6,426 nucleotides of DNA, from assembly GCA_934330725.1 (NCBI GenBank), contig CAKRGM010000059.1:1-6426 (forward strand), given 5' to 3'. Origin of the DNA: an uncultured Lachnospiraceae bacterium. Lineage in GTDB: Bacteria; Bacillota; Clostridia; Lachnospirales; Lachnospiraceae. The translations under genes were made by a program, and so were the position numbers. The notes below the pieces were generated by a model. It was not told where the DNA came from and ran no database searches. It was given only the letters and a program-made list of their open reading frames with translations. Of this stretch, positions 6,190-6,426 are shown one piece after another. The number at the start of each line of letters is the position of its first letter. The first letter of the stretch is position 1.

Positions 6190-6278
6190 GCAGGCACGCT
6201 CGCGCTGCTTATTGCTGGCAACGGTACGTAAGGCTGTAAAATACACCGCCTAAGTACCGGCCGCACTAAAGCACCTGC
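6190..6278. other. Three-tier imperfect hairpin, possible structured RNA or repeat core
   Basis: The segment folds on itself in nested tiers: GCAGG (6190-6194) with CCTGC (6274-6278); GCTTATTGC (6207-6215) with GCACTAAAGC (6263-6272), one mismatch and one bulge; CGGTAC (6222-6227) with GTACCG (6254-6259); GGC (6232-6234) with GCC (6248-6250) and TGTA (6235-6238) with TACA (6242-6245), closed by an AAA loop. It is GC-richer than its surroundings. The nested pairing is too extensive to be casual. Whether it acts as RNA, and from which strand, cannot be told. Confidence 0.5.
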
Positions 6279-6320
6279 TTATAAATTAGTTAATTTCGCA
6301 TAACTGTAGCTCAAATTTAT

Positions 6321-6367
6321 GAGTTTCGCAATTACCTAAATTAATACATTAGGTAATTGCGAAACTC
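6321..6367. repeat. Perfect 19-bp inverted repeat
   Basis: GAGTTTCGCAATTACCTAA (6321-6339) and its exact reverse complement (6349-6367) flank a 9-nt spacer. No T-run follows, so it is not a standard terminator. Each arm holds one TTTCGCAATT motif. The right arm can alternatively pair downstream (ATTGCGAA 6356-6363 with TTCGCAAT 6378-6385), so two exclusive structures are possible. Confidence 0.75.
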
Positions 6368-6405
6368 GCTTAGCTCGTTCGCAATCTTGATTGAAAACAA
6401 AGTAG

Positions 6406-6426
6406 AATTCGTGCCAGGCACGAATT
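6406..6426. repeat. 21-bp palindrome at the window edge
   Basis: AATTCGTGCC (6406-6415) and GGCACGAATT (6417-6426) are perfect reverse complements around a single A. The palindrome runs to the last base and the preceding G (6405) could extend it if the next base is C. A palindrome exactly at the end suggests a dispersed repeat where an assembly stopped, or an operator-like site cut by the window. Confidence 0.6.

Larger units (their letters stand above)
6125..6385. repeat. Structured intergenic repeat block with ATTGCGAA motifs
   Basis: No gene is visible from 6008 to the window end. Past the terminator this block contains: a direct repeat ATAAATTAGT at 6125-6134 and 6281-6290, each followed by a related CAATTGCG or TAATTTCGC sequence; ATTGCGAA/TTCGCAAT in both orientations at 6137-6144, 6325-6332, 6356-6363 and 6378-6385, with a partial copy at 6294-6300; and a small hairpin GTTAAT/ATTAAC (6160-6165 with 6176-6181). 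The layout of direct repeats flanking a structured core resembles a MITE or REP-type intergenic element. No transposase is encoded here. Confidence 0.5.

Overview
The window looks like AT-rich Firmicutes DNA, most likely a gut-type Clostridia of the Lachnospiraceae. The reasons are the low GC content, strong GGAGG-type ribosome binding sites, GTG and TTG starts, a cdaA-cdaR pair, and an HPr with both His15 and Ser46. The family-level assignment is inference. All genes supported here lie on the + strand.

Layout. (1) Bases 1-81 do not continue the gene that follows and carry a perfect 9-bp inverted repeat. (2) Bases 115-606 hold the C-terminal half of a YibE/F-family membrane protein that lacks its 5' part; it ends at a rho-independent terminator (650-695). 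(3) A new group of genes begins near 831: a single-pass membrane protein with an extracytoplasmic Big_2 Ig-like domain, a long Gly/Ser/Gln/Asn linker and an unrecognised C-terminal domain; a small two-helix membrane protein (TTG start); and a polytopic membrane protein with about nine helices. The last two are not recognised. (4) cdaA (diadenylate cyclase, c-di-AMP synthase) and cdaR (YbbR-repeat regulator) follow and overlap by 20 nt. (5) After a 145-nt leader with a 12-bp inverted repeat and a TATAAT box comes an HPr phosphocarrier gene, closed by a 13-bp-stem terminator (6058-6114). (6) The last ~310 bases are non-coding and structured: a three-tier imperfect hairpin with a GC-rich base, a 19-bp perfect hairpin, a cluster of ATTGCGAA/TTCGCAAT motifs in both orientations, and a 21-bp palindrome ending exactly at the window edge.

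How the genes may work together. CdaA makes c-di-AMP, the nucleotide that controls K+/osmolyte uptake and cell-wall homeostasis in Firmicutes. CdaR is its membrane-anchored extracytoplasmic regulator. The expected third partner, glmM, does not follow cdaR here; an HPr gene does, and HPr is the central phosphoryl carrier and carbon-status sensor. The upstream membrane and Big_2 proteins could be envelope-side accessories of the cyclase, but only gene order supports that. The most unusual non-coding signals are the HPr leader and the structured repeat block at the 3' end. I see no CRISPR array, tRNA, rRNA or transposase gene.
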